Below, one piece after another: positions 31,743 through 39,275 of a DNA stretch of 64,000 nt (positions are counted from its first letter, which is position 1; the number at the start of each line of letters is the position of its first letter). Under the pieces are notes generated by a model. That model was not told the origin of the DNA. It ran no database searches and saw only the letters and a list, made by a program, of their open reading frames with translations. Source of the DNA: Candidatus Gastranaerophilales bacterium (GTDB lineage: Bacteria > Cyanobacteriota > Vampirovibrionia > Gastranaerophilales > Gastranaerophilaceae); the NCBI GenBank assembly GCA_944325785.1, contig CALVBN010000003.1, positions 62,001-126,000 of the forward strand, written 5' to 3'. Position numbers and translations under genes: made by a program.

Positions 31743-32967
31743 AGAGCTTCATAGCCTTATACATCTCAAATACGCTCAGCAGGAAGAATGTTCCAAACAC
31801 AGCCAAATATGACAGGTTCGAATAAACCATTATATTTCCGTATTTTACAGGCTCAAAAAGGTTGAGAAGAAATCCGCTCAATGTACCTAAAATTCCTACC
31901 ATCATAAAAAAGCAGAAATTCATAATACTAACTGCTGTTCCGGAAACCATTTTCCTATTCGTTAAATGCAGAACAGGAACAAGTATAGAAGTCAAACTTG
32001 CATTTCCCGCAAGTACACATAATAACAAGGCAATAAGCTTTGTTCTTATACTAAATACCAAACAGATACATATACATAAAAGGCTTAAAAACGTGACACC
32101 AGAAGCATTCTTTAGATATATAACTCTATGATTATGGCAAAGTTTACAGACAGAAGCATTGACAATATTAAAAACCGCTGCAATTATCGCCATAACAGAC
32201 AGCACCATTGCAGAATCAGCACTGGGCATTAAACAAAAGTCTTCAAGAAACTTTTTGCCGATGATAGATTGTATCGCATAAGAAATTCCGAAGTTACAGC
32301 AGGCAAAACTAAAAAGATTTCTGTTATGCTTTTTGTGAAGCACCAGTCTAAACGGAAGCAGGCGCATTTTTACATTTTTGTTCACAGGAGGAACTGTAAC
32401 CTGCTTTGTCAAAACAAAAAAGATAAATGCAGCAAGGGCAATTACAGCTGACAATATAAATAAAATCTCACGCCATGTCATATATTTCATCGCAAATACA
32501 AAAGGCGCGTTTGCTGCAATACCGCCGGCATATCCTATAAAAAGCATTATGGAAATTGCAATACCAAAATCCTTATCCGGCACAAAAGCTTTAATCTCTC
32601 TGATTAGACTCAAGTAAAACATACTTGCACCCAAACCGACTAATGCACGCGAAAAATACATTACCATCAAATTAGAAGATATCGGAAACAATAGTGTTCC
32701 AAGTGCCAGAATCACCGCACCTGCCAAAATTACCCGAAGCCCGCCGAGCCTTTCTACCATAACCCCAATAACAAGCTGGTTAAAAGCATATATATACATA
32801 AATATAGCACCAAAAGCCGTTATATAAGGCGCACTCAGTTTTAATTCATGCTGAAGTATATCGAAAATCGCTCCGGGTATTGCAATCCGCTGGAAGTTTG
32901 CAAAAAAGTAAAACATACTCCCGATAATTATTAATAATAATGATACCCAAGCCTTTTTGTCTTTCAT
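31729..32967 (-). CDS. MFS transporter
   Basis: The 412 residues make about 12 membrane helices. The loop between helices 2 and 3 is ERLGGLRVILAGAVILALG, close to the major facilitator motif GxLaDrxGrrxxl. Helix 4 has ALVGLGASMFYLSLIREI. The domain halves are joined by a basic loop near residue 200 (TVPPVNKNVKMRLLPFRL). Substrate cannot be told. The promoter is strong: TTGACA, 17 bp, TACTCT, and the ATG 9 nt on, with a TACTCTT/AAGAGTA inverted repeat over the -10 and start codon. Confidence 0.88.
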   Translation of the reverse strand: MKDKKAWVSLLLIIIGSMFYFFANFQRIAIPGAIFDILQHELKLSAPYITAFGAIFMYIYAFNQLVIGVMVERLGGLRVILAGAVILALGTLLFPISSNLMVMYFSRALVGLGASMFYLSLIREIKAFVPDKDFGIAISIMLFIGYAGGIAANAPFVFAMKYMTWREILFILSAVIALAAFIFFVLTKQVTVPPVNKNVKMRLLPFRLVLHKKHNRNLFSFACCNFGISYAIQSIIGKKFLEDFCLMPSADSAMVLSVMAIIAAVFNIVNASVCKLCHNHRVIYLKNASGVTFLSLLCICICLVFSIRTKLIALLLCVLAGNASLTSILVPVLHLTNRKMVSGTAVSIMNFCFFMMVGILGTLSGFLLNLFEPVKYGNIMVYSNLSYLAVFGTFFLLSVFEMYKAMKLSNKY

Positions 32968-33005
32968 ACTCTTGTAAGAGTACTGCTAACAGATAATCAT
33001 GTCAA
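32967..33005 (-). promoter_or_regulatory. MFS gene promoter with overlapping inverted repeat
   Basis: On the minus strand TTGACA (33005-33000), 17 bp, TACTCT (32982-32977), then ATG at 32967. TACTCTT (32967-32973 on plus) and AAGAGTA (32976-32982) form a 7-bp inverted repeat with 2-nt spacing covering the -10 box to the start codon: an operator, or a short hairpin at the 5' end. Confidence 0.6.
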
Positions 33006-33050
33006 CGCCGAGAAATATGTGAGCACAACTTAGCCTAAATTGTATAAAAC

Positions 33051-33080
33051 AAAAAAAAAAGGAATTCTTTGCAGAATTCC
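33051..33080 (-). terminator. Terminator at the end of the RHH transcript
   Basis: GGAATTCT (33061-33068) pairs with AGAATTCC (33073-33080). Ten A at 33051-33060 give a U tract on the minus strand. It lies about 130 nt after the RHH gene's stop, so that transcript has a long 3' part. Confidence 0.85.
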
Positions 33081-33082
33081 CA

Positions 33083-33211
33083 TGGTTGTTTTTCTTTTTC
33101 GTGTTCGATTACTCTTTCTCTTGTTTTCCTCGTGTTTTCTCGTCTGTTTTTCTCGTGTTTATCCTAAATCCCCTCGGGTAAATAAGCTTAGTTATTTACC
33201 TGTTCCTCACG
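33083..33211 (-). other. Purine-rich 3' untranslated region with ACACGAG repeats
   Basis: Read on the minus strand this stretch has GGTAAATAA/TTATTTACC (a 9-bp hairpin near 33198-33175), then ACACGAG, GACGAG, ACACGAG and ACACGAA units separated by short A-rich runs. Several GGA triplets occur. No open frame of note is seen on this strand. It ends at the terminator, so a stable 3' UTR-derived RNA is possible. Confidence 0.4.
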
Positions 33212-33400
33212 TTAGTCTAATAGCGCCTCTAAAATCTTTGCGTTTTTATCAGCCAAAGTATTTTGTCTGACTTTAGACCTCGTAATGTAACTCCTCAAAG
33301 CTTCTCTAATTAACTCTGAACGTGATCTGCTTTCATTTTCAGCGACTTCGTCAATTTTGCCTAAAAAGCTTTCCGGCATTGAAATCAAAACTCTTGCCAT
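33212..33400 (-). CDS. Ribbon-helix-helix (CopG-type) DNA-binding protein
   Basis: The 62-residue protein begins MARVLISMPESFLGKIDEVA, then SRSELIREALRSYI, the strand and two helices of a CopG/MetJ/Arc fold. Arg3, Leu5 and Ser7-like residues on the strand would contact DNA. It is the size of an antitoxin, but no toxin gene lies next to it on this strand. AAAGGAG is the ribosome site and a GCAATTTTT-N12-ACTTTATATATAT block is upstream, so it is a single-gene unit. Confidence 0.85.
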   Translation of the reverse strand: MARVLISMPESFLGKIDEVAENESRSRSELIREALRSYITRSKVRQNTLADKNAKILEALLD

Positions 33401-33442
33401 GATGTACTCCTTTTATACTCTGTATACTTATTTATTACTCGT

Positions 33443-33476
33443 ATATATATAAAGTATTTTTATTGTAAAAAATTGC
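33443..33476 (-). promoter_or_regulatory. GCAATTTTT-N12-ACTTTATATATAT promoter block
   Basis: On the minus strand GCAATTTTT (33476-33468), 12 nt, then ACTTTATATATAT (33455-33443), upstream of the RHH gene. It has the same spacing as copies at 20926 and 25642. Confidence 0.6.
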
Positions 33477-33509
33477 TTTTTTAGGGATAAAATATTAAGA
33501 AATGTTAAG

Positions 33510-34748
33510 CTAAGTATTAAACTTACATATATCTTTACGGTAATGTAGGCCTTTAAAATCAAGCTCTTGAGCTTCTTCATACATTTTTTTAACAGCGCCA
33601 TTTACTGTTGAAGATGATGTTGTAAGCACCAGCAAGGAGCCGTAAACCGCTTCCAATTCCAAATATCTGTTTTTATTAACCTGCGGATAATAAGATACTA
33701 TCGTATCAGAATCAAGGGTATCAAGCCCCAATATAGCGTTTTGTGTATTTTCTCTATTCTTGCAGTTTATAACAAGCGAGGCAGCATATTTATTAAACAG
33801 ATTTATTCCGTCTTTTTCATCGCTAAAAGAGCCTATAATACAAGCTTCTATGAGTTCATACAAGTCCTCATCAAGAACTTCCAGCACTGCTGCAGCATCA
33901 CAATCCTGCATAAAAGAATGCCATCCAAGGATTGAAATTTTACCGTCATCTGTTAATATACCATTTACGCCAAGAACCCCGAGATAAGGCGTCCCACCGA
34001 TTTCCAGATAATCCAGAGTCGGATATATGACGTTATCCATAAGATAATATATATTTTCAAGACTCAATTTATAATTTGGCGCACAAGCCCCCATTCCGCT
34101 GGTTAATTGTCCGCCGTCACCTTCCAGTGCGTGTTTATAGGTAATAGAAGAGCCTATGGGCAGAGCTTTGTAGCCGTCTGTTATGGTATAAAACGAAAAC
34201 GGAGTTCCGTAAACATAATCCTCAATGATAATTCGTTTATTTTTTTCAATAAAACTTACGTCCAGCAGTTTTTTTGCTGTCTGATAAGAAGTAAAAACTG
34301 CAGCGCTGTTGCTGTCATTAGTTTTTAGTACAAACGGAGCCTTAAGGTTTTTGATATAATCAAGAACCATATTTTGTTTTTCAAAAATTCCGAATTTTGG
34401 AGTCGGAATCCGCAATTTATACAAAACTTTTTTTGCATAAGCTTTGTCAAAAATAAGATTGGCAGCCTCCTTGCAGGGTGCAAAGATTTGCTGGTTATTA
34501 TTGTTAAAGACAGAAACAACATCCGAAGCCAGAGCTTTTGCAGAGAGCGGAATCGTTAAATCAATACCGTTTTCCATTACGAATTCAAGAAGTTCAGATG
34601 TATTATCCTCTCTTATATCCAGACACTGAGCAAATTCTTTAAGCATTTCACCTGCTGGAGTTACAAAAATATCGTGTTTTTCAGATAATTTTTTAGCAAG
34701 CGCGTACTCTTTTGCCCCGTTTCCTATAATCAAAATTTTCTTTCGCAT
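33510..34748 (-). CDS. PurD-like ATP-grasp protein with lost active-site motifs
   Basis: The start is ATG 34748, which follows TG-C-TATAAT by 6 nt (leaderless); a longer frame to 34775 crosses that promoter. The 412 residues align with phosphoribosylamine-glycine ligase from end to end: KKILIIGNGAKEYALAKKL at the start (GNGGREHAL in PurD), FDKAYAKKVLYKLRIPTPKF, and GDGGQLTSGMGACAP (NTGGMGAYSP). But GPE.PL is IPLSAKAL, the KG of the glycine-rich loop is NSAAVF, and the Mg2+-binding FN.RFGDPE is GWHSFMQDCDA. It probably no longer makes glycinamide ribonucleotide. A new substrate or a regulatory role is possible. Confidence 0.75.
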   Translation of the reverse strand: MRKKILIIGNGAKEYALAKKLSEKHDIFVTPAGEMLKEFAQCLDIREDNTSELLEFVMENGIDLTIPLSAKALASDVVSVFNNNNQQIFAPCKEAANLIFDKAYAKKVLYKLRIPTPKFGIFEKQNMVLDYIKNLKAPFVLKTNDSNSAAVFTSYQTAKKLLDVSFIEKNKRIIIEDYVYGTPFSFYTITDGYKALPIGSSITYKHALEGDGGQLTSGMGACAPNYKLSLENIYYLMDNVIYPTLDYLEIGGTPYLGVLGVNGILTDDGKISILGWHSFMQDCDAAAVLEVLDEDLYELIEACIIGSFSDEKDGINLFNKYAASLVINCKNRENTQNAILGLDTLDSDTIVSYYPQVNKNRYLELEAVYGSLLVLTTSSSTVNGAVKKMYEEAQELDFKGLHYRKDICKFNT

Positions 34749-34754
34749 AGAGGC

Positions 34755-34763
34755 ATTATAGCA
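34755..34763 (-). promoter_or_regulatory. Perfect extended -10 promoter of a leaderless gene
   Basis: On the minus strand TG-C-TATAAT is followed by 6 nt and the ATG at 34748. It sits in the 29-nt gap after the 34778 gene. Confidence 0.7.
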
Positions 34764-34777
34764 CAGAAAAGACAATA

Positions 34778-35443
34778 TTAGTACGGCGTTATATTTTTAA
34801 ATCTTGCTAAACCCTTAGAGGAAATATTAACAGCTTTTTCTTCCGGACAGCCTTTAAACAGGTCTTTTAAAATTTGCCGGAAATTAATACTATTATATGT
34901 TGTTTCTGCATTAATCATGTCATCAAAATCTACGCCTGTATCAGCATTTCCAGCCTTTTCTATATTAGTTGCCGGAATAGCTTTATTATAAATATACTCA
35001 ATTGGCATTCTTTTGCGGGTATAATGTTTTTGATTTAAGGCTGAATCTCCGTTCATTATATGTTCTTCTGAAATATTGCCACTTAAATCCTGTACCCTGC
35101 ACCTCAACTTATCCATCTCCAGCTTCTTAGCAGGAATCCTTAACACCACAATTTTAGATGTTTTTGATGAACATTTTAAAAATAATGCCTGCGCTAATGT
35201 AAAAATAGTATCGCCAAAAGTAATTCCCGATTTACACCAGCATTTTATAAAATTCTTAAGATCAAAGAGGAATACGCCATTAAGGTTCGATTGCATATAA
35301 GCATCCTGGTGAGGCTTAACAACTCCGTCTTTTATTATAGATTTATAGTTCTTTTCGCTTGTAATATGATACAAATAACGGGGTACATTTTTCCCTTTTG
35401 ATGTAACAAAAGACTTTTCAGATGTATAATTACAAACTTGCAT
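34778..35443 (-). CDS. ADP-ribosyltransferase-fold-like hypothetical protein
   Basis: The 221 residues lack a signal peptide. Near residue 22 RYLYHITSEKNYKSIIKDGVVKP matches the opening of ART-fold families such as DarT, KptA and related toxins (YH.T....SI...G). GVFLFDL (~54) and IVVLRIPAKKLE (~97) fit the following core strands, and RMPIEYIYNKAIPATNIE (~145) the closing strand of such folds. The catalytic residues cannot be assigned with certainty. It could be a NAD-dependent modifying enzyme or an unrelated protein with the same fold. The upstream region has copy B of the GCAAAAAATTTTTT block. AAAGG is the ribosome site. Confidence 0.6.
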   Translation of the reverse strand: MQVCNYTSEKSFVTSKGKNVPRYLYHITSEKNYKSIIKDGVVKPHQDAYMQSNLNGVFLFDLKNFIKCWCKSGITFGDTIFTLAQALFLKCSSKTSKIVVLRIPAKKLEMDKLRCRVQDLSGNISEEHIMNGDSALNQKHYTRKRMPIEYIYNKAIPATNIEKAGNADTGVDFDDMINAETTYNSINFRQILKDLFKGCPEEKAVNISSKGLARFKNITPY

Positions 35444-35460
35444 TACATTACCTTTCTACG

Positions 35461-35491
35461 AACTTAAAACCCCCTCAAAAAATTTTTTGCC
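35461..35491 (-). promoter_or_regulatory. A/T-GGGTTTTA upstream element, copy B
   Basis: On the minus strand the block reads GGCAAAAAATTTTTT then GAGGGGGTTTTAAGTT. It is nearly the same as copy A upstream of the 51-residue gene. Confidence 0.45.
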
Positions 35492-35504
35492 TTTCTGTAA
35501 AAAT

Positions 35505-35535
35505 GGCGGACACAAACTTTTAGTTTGTGTCCGCC
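35505..35535 (-). terminator. Strong terminator of the fba transcript
   Basis: GGCGGACACAAACT (35505-35518) and AGTTTGTGTCCGCC (35522-35535) form a perfect 14-bp stem. On the minus strand TTTTTAC follows. It lies about 100 nt after the fba stop. Confidence 0.88.
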
Positions 35536-35536
35536 A

Positions 35537-35637
35537 AATTACTTTCCACCGGTAGTCACACCATCGAGGCGACCTCGGAGTCTCTATACCAGCCGGTAGC
35601 TTTTACCCAAAAGCCGACCAATATATTTACCCCCGCC
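35537..35637 (-). other. GC-richer, probably structured 3' untranslated RNA of fba
   Basis: The stretch between the fba stop and its terminator is about 50% GC, clearly above its surroundings, and contains no frame. On the minus strand it can form CGAGG-UCG-CCUCG and CUACC/GGUA-type stems, and CUACCGG occurs twice. It has neither a tRNA T-loop nor a motif of a riboswitch that I recognise. It could be a structured small RNA released from the fba message. Confidence 0.4.
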
Positions 35638-36597
35638 CTAGTCGTCTGCGTGACCTGCTGTTCCGAGAACGTCGCGCATTTTGTGCATAACCATTTCTTT
35701 AACAGCTGTTCTGCCTGGTCCCATATATTCACGCGGGTCAAATTTTTCAGGGTGTTCAATGAAGAATTCTCTGATTGTAGCTGTCATTGCTAATCTTAAG
35801 TCTGTATCGATGTTAATCTTAGCAACACCATGCTTAGAAGCATAGTTAAGCATTTCTTCCGGAACACCTTGTGCATCTGGTAATTTACCGCCAAACTGGT
35901 TGCATTTTGCAACAAATTCTTTAGGTACAGAAGATGAACCGTGAAGAACGAGCGGATAATCAAAGCCAACAATTTCGTTTACAGCTTTTTTGATTTCAGC
36001 AAGTCTTTCAAAGTCTAATTTTGCTTCGCCTTTGAATTTGTAAGCACCGTGAGAAGTTCCGATAGCAACAGCTAAAGAGTCGCATCCTGTTTCTTTTACA
36101 AATCTAGCTGCTTCAGCAGGATCTGTATAAGTTGAATCTTTAGCGTGAACTTTAACGTCATCTTCAACACCTGCTAATTTACCTAATTCAGCTTCTACTG
36201 AAACTCCGCGAGGATGAGCATAATCTACAACCTGCTTAGTTAATTTAATATTTTCTTCTAACGGGAATCTGCTTCCGTCAATCATAACAGAAGAGAAACC
36301 GCCGTCAATACAAGCTTTGCAAATTTCGAAATCTGCACCGTGGTCTAAGTGTAATGCAATAGGTACAGTAGTTGTTGCTAAAGCTGCTTCAACTAACTTG
36401 ATTAAGTAAGTTTGATTAGCATACTTTCTTGCACCTGCTGAAACTTGAAGAATGATTGGTGATCTTGTTTCTTCAGCTGCTTCTGCAATAGCCTGCAAGA
36501 TTTCCATGTTGTTAACATTGTAAGCACCGATAGCGTAACCGCCAGCTAATGCTTTTTTGAACATTTCGCCTGTTCCGACTAATCTTCTTTCACTCAT
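35638..36597 (-). CDS. fba: Class II fructose-1,6-bisphosphate aldolase
   Basis: This glycolytic enzyme reversibly splits fructose-1,6-bisphosphate to glyceraldehyde-3-phosphate and dihydroxyacetone phosphate. The 319 residues are of normal length. GAYNVNNMEILQAI (~24) is the family opening, LHLDHGADFE (~82) contributes zinc-binding His with the neighbouring catalytic Asp, GFSSVMIDGSRFPLEENI binds phosphate/Na+, and VLHGSSSVP plus VAKINIDTDLRLA are the C-terminal motifs with phosphate-binding GS and the NID loop. AAGGAG is the ribosome site. A ~100-nt structured tail and a strong terminator follow. Codon use is strongly biased, fitting high expression. Confidence 0.96.
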   Translation of the reverse strand: MSERRLVGTGEMFKKALAGGYAIGAYNVNNMEILQAIAEAAEETRSPIILQVSAGARKYANQTYLIKLVEAALATTTVPIALHLDHGADFEICKACIDGGFSSVMIDGSRFPLEENIKLTKQVVDYAHPRGVSVEAELGKLAGVEDDVKVHAKDSTYTDPAEAARFVKETGCDSLAVAIGTSHGAYKFKGEAKLDFERLAEIKKAVNEIVGFDYPLVLHGSSSVPKEFVAKCNQFGGKLPDAQGVPEEMLNYASKHGVAKINIDTDLRLAMTATIREFFIEHPEKFDPREYMGPGRTAVKEMVMHKMRDVLGTAGHADD

Positions 36598-36708
36598 TTG
36601 AGTTCTCCTTCTTTCTTTTACATAGAGGCCAAAACCTCTCTACATGCTTATAATTACTACAAAAGGGGGAATTTGTAAAGGGGTGAGGAGAAAATATAAT
36701 AATTAGAT

Positions 36709-37068
36709 TTACACATCGGATGTTACTGTGTTGTGTATATATTTTAATTGAACCTGTGTGTTTACACTGTCTCCAGGGAATTTGTCCGGTAAAGGTTTGT
36801 AAGGTGCACCGGATTTTACAGCGTCAAGTACAGATTTATTGGCTTTCTCTTCTGTCGAGTTTACAATTGTAGGTTCAGTAATTTCTCCGTTTTTCTTTAC
36901 TCGGAATTGAACAGTTACTTCATAATCCTTATCTGCCTTATACGGGGTCCAGTTGTTGTGAACGGCATTCGGCAGATATTCAAAATACTGGGAAAGATTT
37001 TCAAAAGGGCTTTCCTCTGCTAAAACCGGCAGTGACAATAATGCTAACAATATCAAAAACTTTTTCAT
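36709..37068 (-). CDS. Secreted TonB C-terminal-like protein
   Basis: The 119-residue protein has a signal peptide (MKKFLILLALLSLPVLAEES, cleaved near Ala17). The mature ~100 residues match the TonB/TolA C-terminal fold: NNWTPYKADKDYEVTVQFRVKKNG (first strand-helix-strand), then ITEPTIVNSTEEKANKSVLDAVKSGAPYKPLP. These domains contact outer-membrane proteins in the periplasm. It lacks the N-terminal membrane anchor and Pro-rich linker of TonB, so it is a free periplasmic domain. It follows alr by 8 nt and is probably its operon partner. Confidence 0.78.
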   Translation of the reverse strand: MKKFLILLALLSLPVLAEESPFENLSQYFEYLPNAVHNNWTPYKADKDYEVTVQFRVKKNGEITEPTIVNSTEEKANKSVLDAVKSGAPYKPLPDKFPGDSVNTQVQLKYIHNTVTSDV

Positions 37069-37076
37069 ACTTGCTC

Positions 37077-38198
37077 CTATCTTACATAAATTCTCGGCAG
37101 ACGAACTTTTAGCCTGCAGGTTAATTCATAATTTATAGTATCCAATATTTCTGCCCAGCTATCAAGTGATAAATCTTTGTCATCCAAAAGTGTTATGACA
37201 TCGCCTGGTTGAGCATCTATATCTCCTATATCAAACATCATTTGGTCCATTGTAATATTCCCGATTTGGCGAACTTTCTGGCCGTTTAAAAGTCCGCAGA
37301 TTTTGTTAGAAAGGTTTCTTGACACTCCGTCTGCGTAACCAATCGGAATTGTTGCAACTCTTGTCCGCTCGTAAGCAATAAATTTATGAGAATAGCTTAC
37401 GCCTTCGCCTTCTTTTACCTCATGGATATTGGTAATTCTGCCCTTTAGCCCCATAACCTGCTTAAGTTTCGGCTTGTAGTTAACTTTTGGCGGTAAGTCC
37501 GGATAAAGTCCGTATAGTGAAATTCCGACTCTAACCATATTTGACTTGATATCATATGCAAAAGTTCCTACTGTATTTTGGATATGCAGAGTAAGCCCTT
37601 TTGTATCGACATTATCAATAACGCTATGCCACCTGTCAACCTGTTTTTGGGTTTCGTCCGGTTCTTCTGCAGAAGCTAAATGGGTAAATATTCCTTCAAA
37701 ATTTAGATAATCCGCATTCTGAACTTTTTTAATATACTCAACTGCGTTTTCTGATCGCACGCCAATCCTATTCATGCCGGTATCTATCTTTACATGGACC
37801 TTTGGTCTTAATCCTGTTCTTTCATAAACATCTTTGCAGGCTCTCAAGTGTTCCTCGTTAAAAATTGAAAACGCAATATCGTTTTGGGAAGCAGTTTCAA
37901 CTGCCCAGAGAGGAATTGCTCCGACAACCAGAATCGGGCATTTAATTTTTACCTTTCTCAAATCCAGCCCCTCATCAACAGAAGAAACCCCGAAAGCATC
38001 TACTCCGGATGCAAGCATAGTCTGCGCTATCATGGAAGCACCATGCCCGTATGCGTCTGCTTTTACTATTGCCATAAACTTTTTGTCGGCAGGAATACCC
38101 TTTTTAATCTCGATAATATTCTGCGCTAATGATTCAAGGTTAATCTCTACCCACGCATCCTTGTGTATGTTTACATTTGATTGTCTTACGTTTTTCAT
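37077..38198 (-). CDS. alr: Alanine racemase
   Basis: This PLP enzyme makes D-alanine for peptidoglycan. The 373 residues show AIVKADAYGHGA (~45) with the PLP Lys, HVKIDTGMNRIGVR (~139), and the C-terminal barrel: VSYSHKFIAYERTRVATIPIGYADG (in pieces) with the catalytic Tyr in VSYSH, then GNITMDQMMFDIG. Length and order are those of a standard Alr. GGAAG is the ribosome site. It diverges from the HExxH gene at 38282. Confidence 0.95.
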   Translation of the reverse strand: MKNVRQSNVNIHKDAWVEINLESLAQNIIEIKKGIPADKKFMAIVKADAYGHGASMIAQTMLASGVDAFGVSSVDEGLDLRKVKIKCPILVVGAIPLWAVETASQNDIAFSIFNEEHLRACKDVYERTGLRPKVHVKIDTGMNRIGVRSENAVEYIKKVQNADYLNFEGIFTHLASAEEPDETQKQVDRWHSVIDNVDTKGLTLHIQNTVGTFAYDIKSNMVRVGISLYGLYPDLPPKVNYKPKLKQVMGLKGRITNIHEVKEGEGVSYSHKFIAYERTRVATIPIGYADGVSRNLSNKICGLLNGQKVRQIGNITMDQMMFDIGDIDAQPGDVITLLDDKDLSLDSWAEILDTINYELTCRLKVRLPRIYVR

Positions 38199-38281
38199 TT
38201 TTTAACTTCCGTACTATTACATTATGTAAAAATTATCTATCAAAAATTAAAGTTTTCAAGAAAAATACCGTTAACAAAAAT

Positions 38282-39010
38282 ATGGCAAATATTAAGCTAA
38301 ATTTGAACGAATTCAACACCTATCTTCAGAATAATAAGATAGATTTTTCTGCTGAACAGGCTAAGTTTGATACGATTTTTAAAGAATGTAATACCATAAC
38401 CCCTGATGACGGAGAGCTTAAAGACGACGAGATGAAAAATTTTCTCGGCAAAATCAGCGGAAATCTTGCCAGCGTTATCAATAAATATATTAACGGAAAT
38501 CAAACAAACGAAATCCAGCAGGTTGCACCCTGGAGGAACGAAGCTGAACAGAAGGAATATAATGAGATTTTGCAGGAAGCTGTAAAAACAATTGAAGACA
38601 ATCAAGAACTTTTAGGCTTGAGCGATGAAGAAATTGAATATATAAAAAATGGTAAAATAGAATCAATTGAACAGGGTTCCGCAAGATACGATAAAGGATC
38701 TGACCAATTAAAATTCAATATAAATGACTTGAATAAGCCCGACAAAGGAAATTTTATAAAAGTTCTCATACACGAAGCAACGCACGCAAGTATAAAAAGC
38801 GGCAATAATACAAAAGATGAAGAGCGTAAATGCGAAACCCGGGCAATACAGGGAGCTTTAAAACTCTATAAAGCGGGAGAAATCGATAATTTCCCTATAA
38901 TTAATAAGATGTTGAGTGAATTGGAAGATGAAAACACCCTAAACCAATTCATAGAGGACTGGCTGGTAAAATGCGGATATGGAGACTACCCAGAATCTCC
39001 CGCACTCTAA
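38282..39010 (+). CDS. Putative HExxH zinc-dependent protein
   Basis: I choose ATG 38282 (MANIKLNLNEFNTYLQ); the longer frame from 38177 overlaps the alr start region. The 242 residues are acidic with no signal peptide. Near residue 165 VLIHEATHASIKSG carries HExxH, and KDEERKCETRAIQGALKLY 20 residues later offers Glu residues that could be the third zinc ligand (ExxxxA as in gluzincins). No known family is recognised. It may be a cytoplasmic peptidase or an exported effector. No Shine-Dalgarno sequence is evident; the upstream region is AT-rich. Confidence 0.65.
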   Translation: MANIKLNLNEFNTYLQNNKIDFSAEQAKFDTIFKECNTITPDDGELKDDEMKNFLGKISGNLASVINKYINGNQTNEIQQVAPWRNEAEQKEYNEILQEAVKTIEDNQELLGLSDEEIEYIKNGKIESIEQGSARYDKGSDQLKFNINDLNKPDKGNFIKVLIHEATHASIKSGNNTKDEERKCETRAIQGALKLYKAGEIDNFPIINKMLSELEDENTLNQFIEDWLVKCGYGDYPESPAL

Positions 39011-39275
39011 ACTTTAGATTAAGATTCCAGAATCAAGAAAACTTTTTGAACAAAGATTTTTGTTAGGCAAGGATGCAAACAGACAAAATATAGTTAATTA
39101 TTAATATTTGTAAACATGAATTTTAGGTTTAAAACCCAATAAAATCAAGAAAATCAAAGGCTCGCTTTAATTTTCTCTTTAAACATTAGTCAATTTTCCA
39201 TCGTCATATGTTTTTACAATAATGTGTAGACAGTGATTTACTTTTGTATGTTATTTGAAACAGTGAAAGGCAGAA

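Noticed and set aside
33040..33270. Plus-strand 76-codon frame over the RHH terminator region
   Set aside because: It runs through the terminator, has a low-complexity Phe/Leu/Ser/Arg composition and overlaps the RHH gene in antisense.
33212..33400. Toxin-antitoxin pair with the RHH protein as antitoxin
   Set aside because: No small toxin-like gene adjoins it in the same direction; it is a single-gene unit with its own terminator.
35540..35637. tRNA gene in the fba tail
   Set aside because: No cloverleaf with a GTTC-type T-loop or acceptor stem could be drawn.
38177..38281. N-terminal extension of the HExxH protein
   Set aside because: It overlaps the start region of the divergent alr gene and its residues look like non-coding translation.
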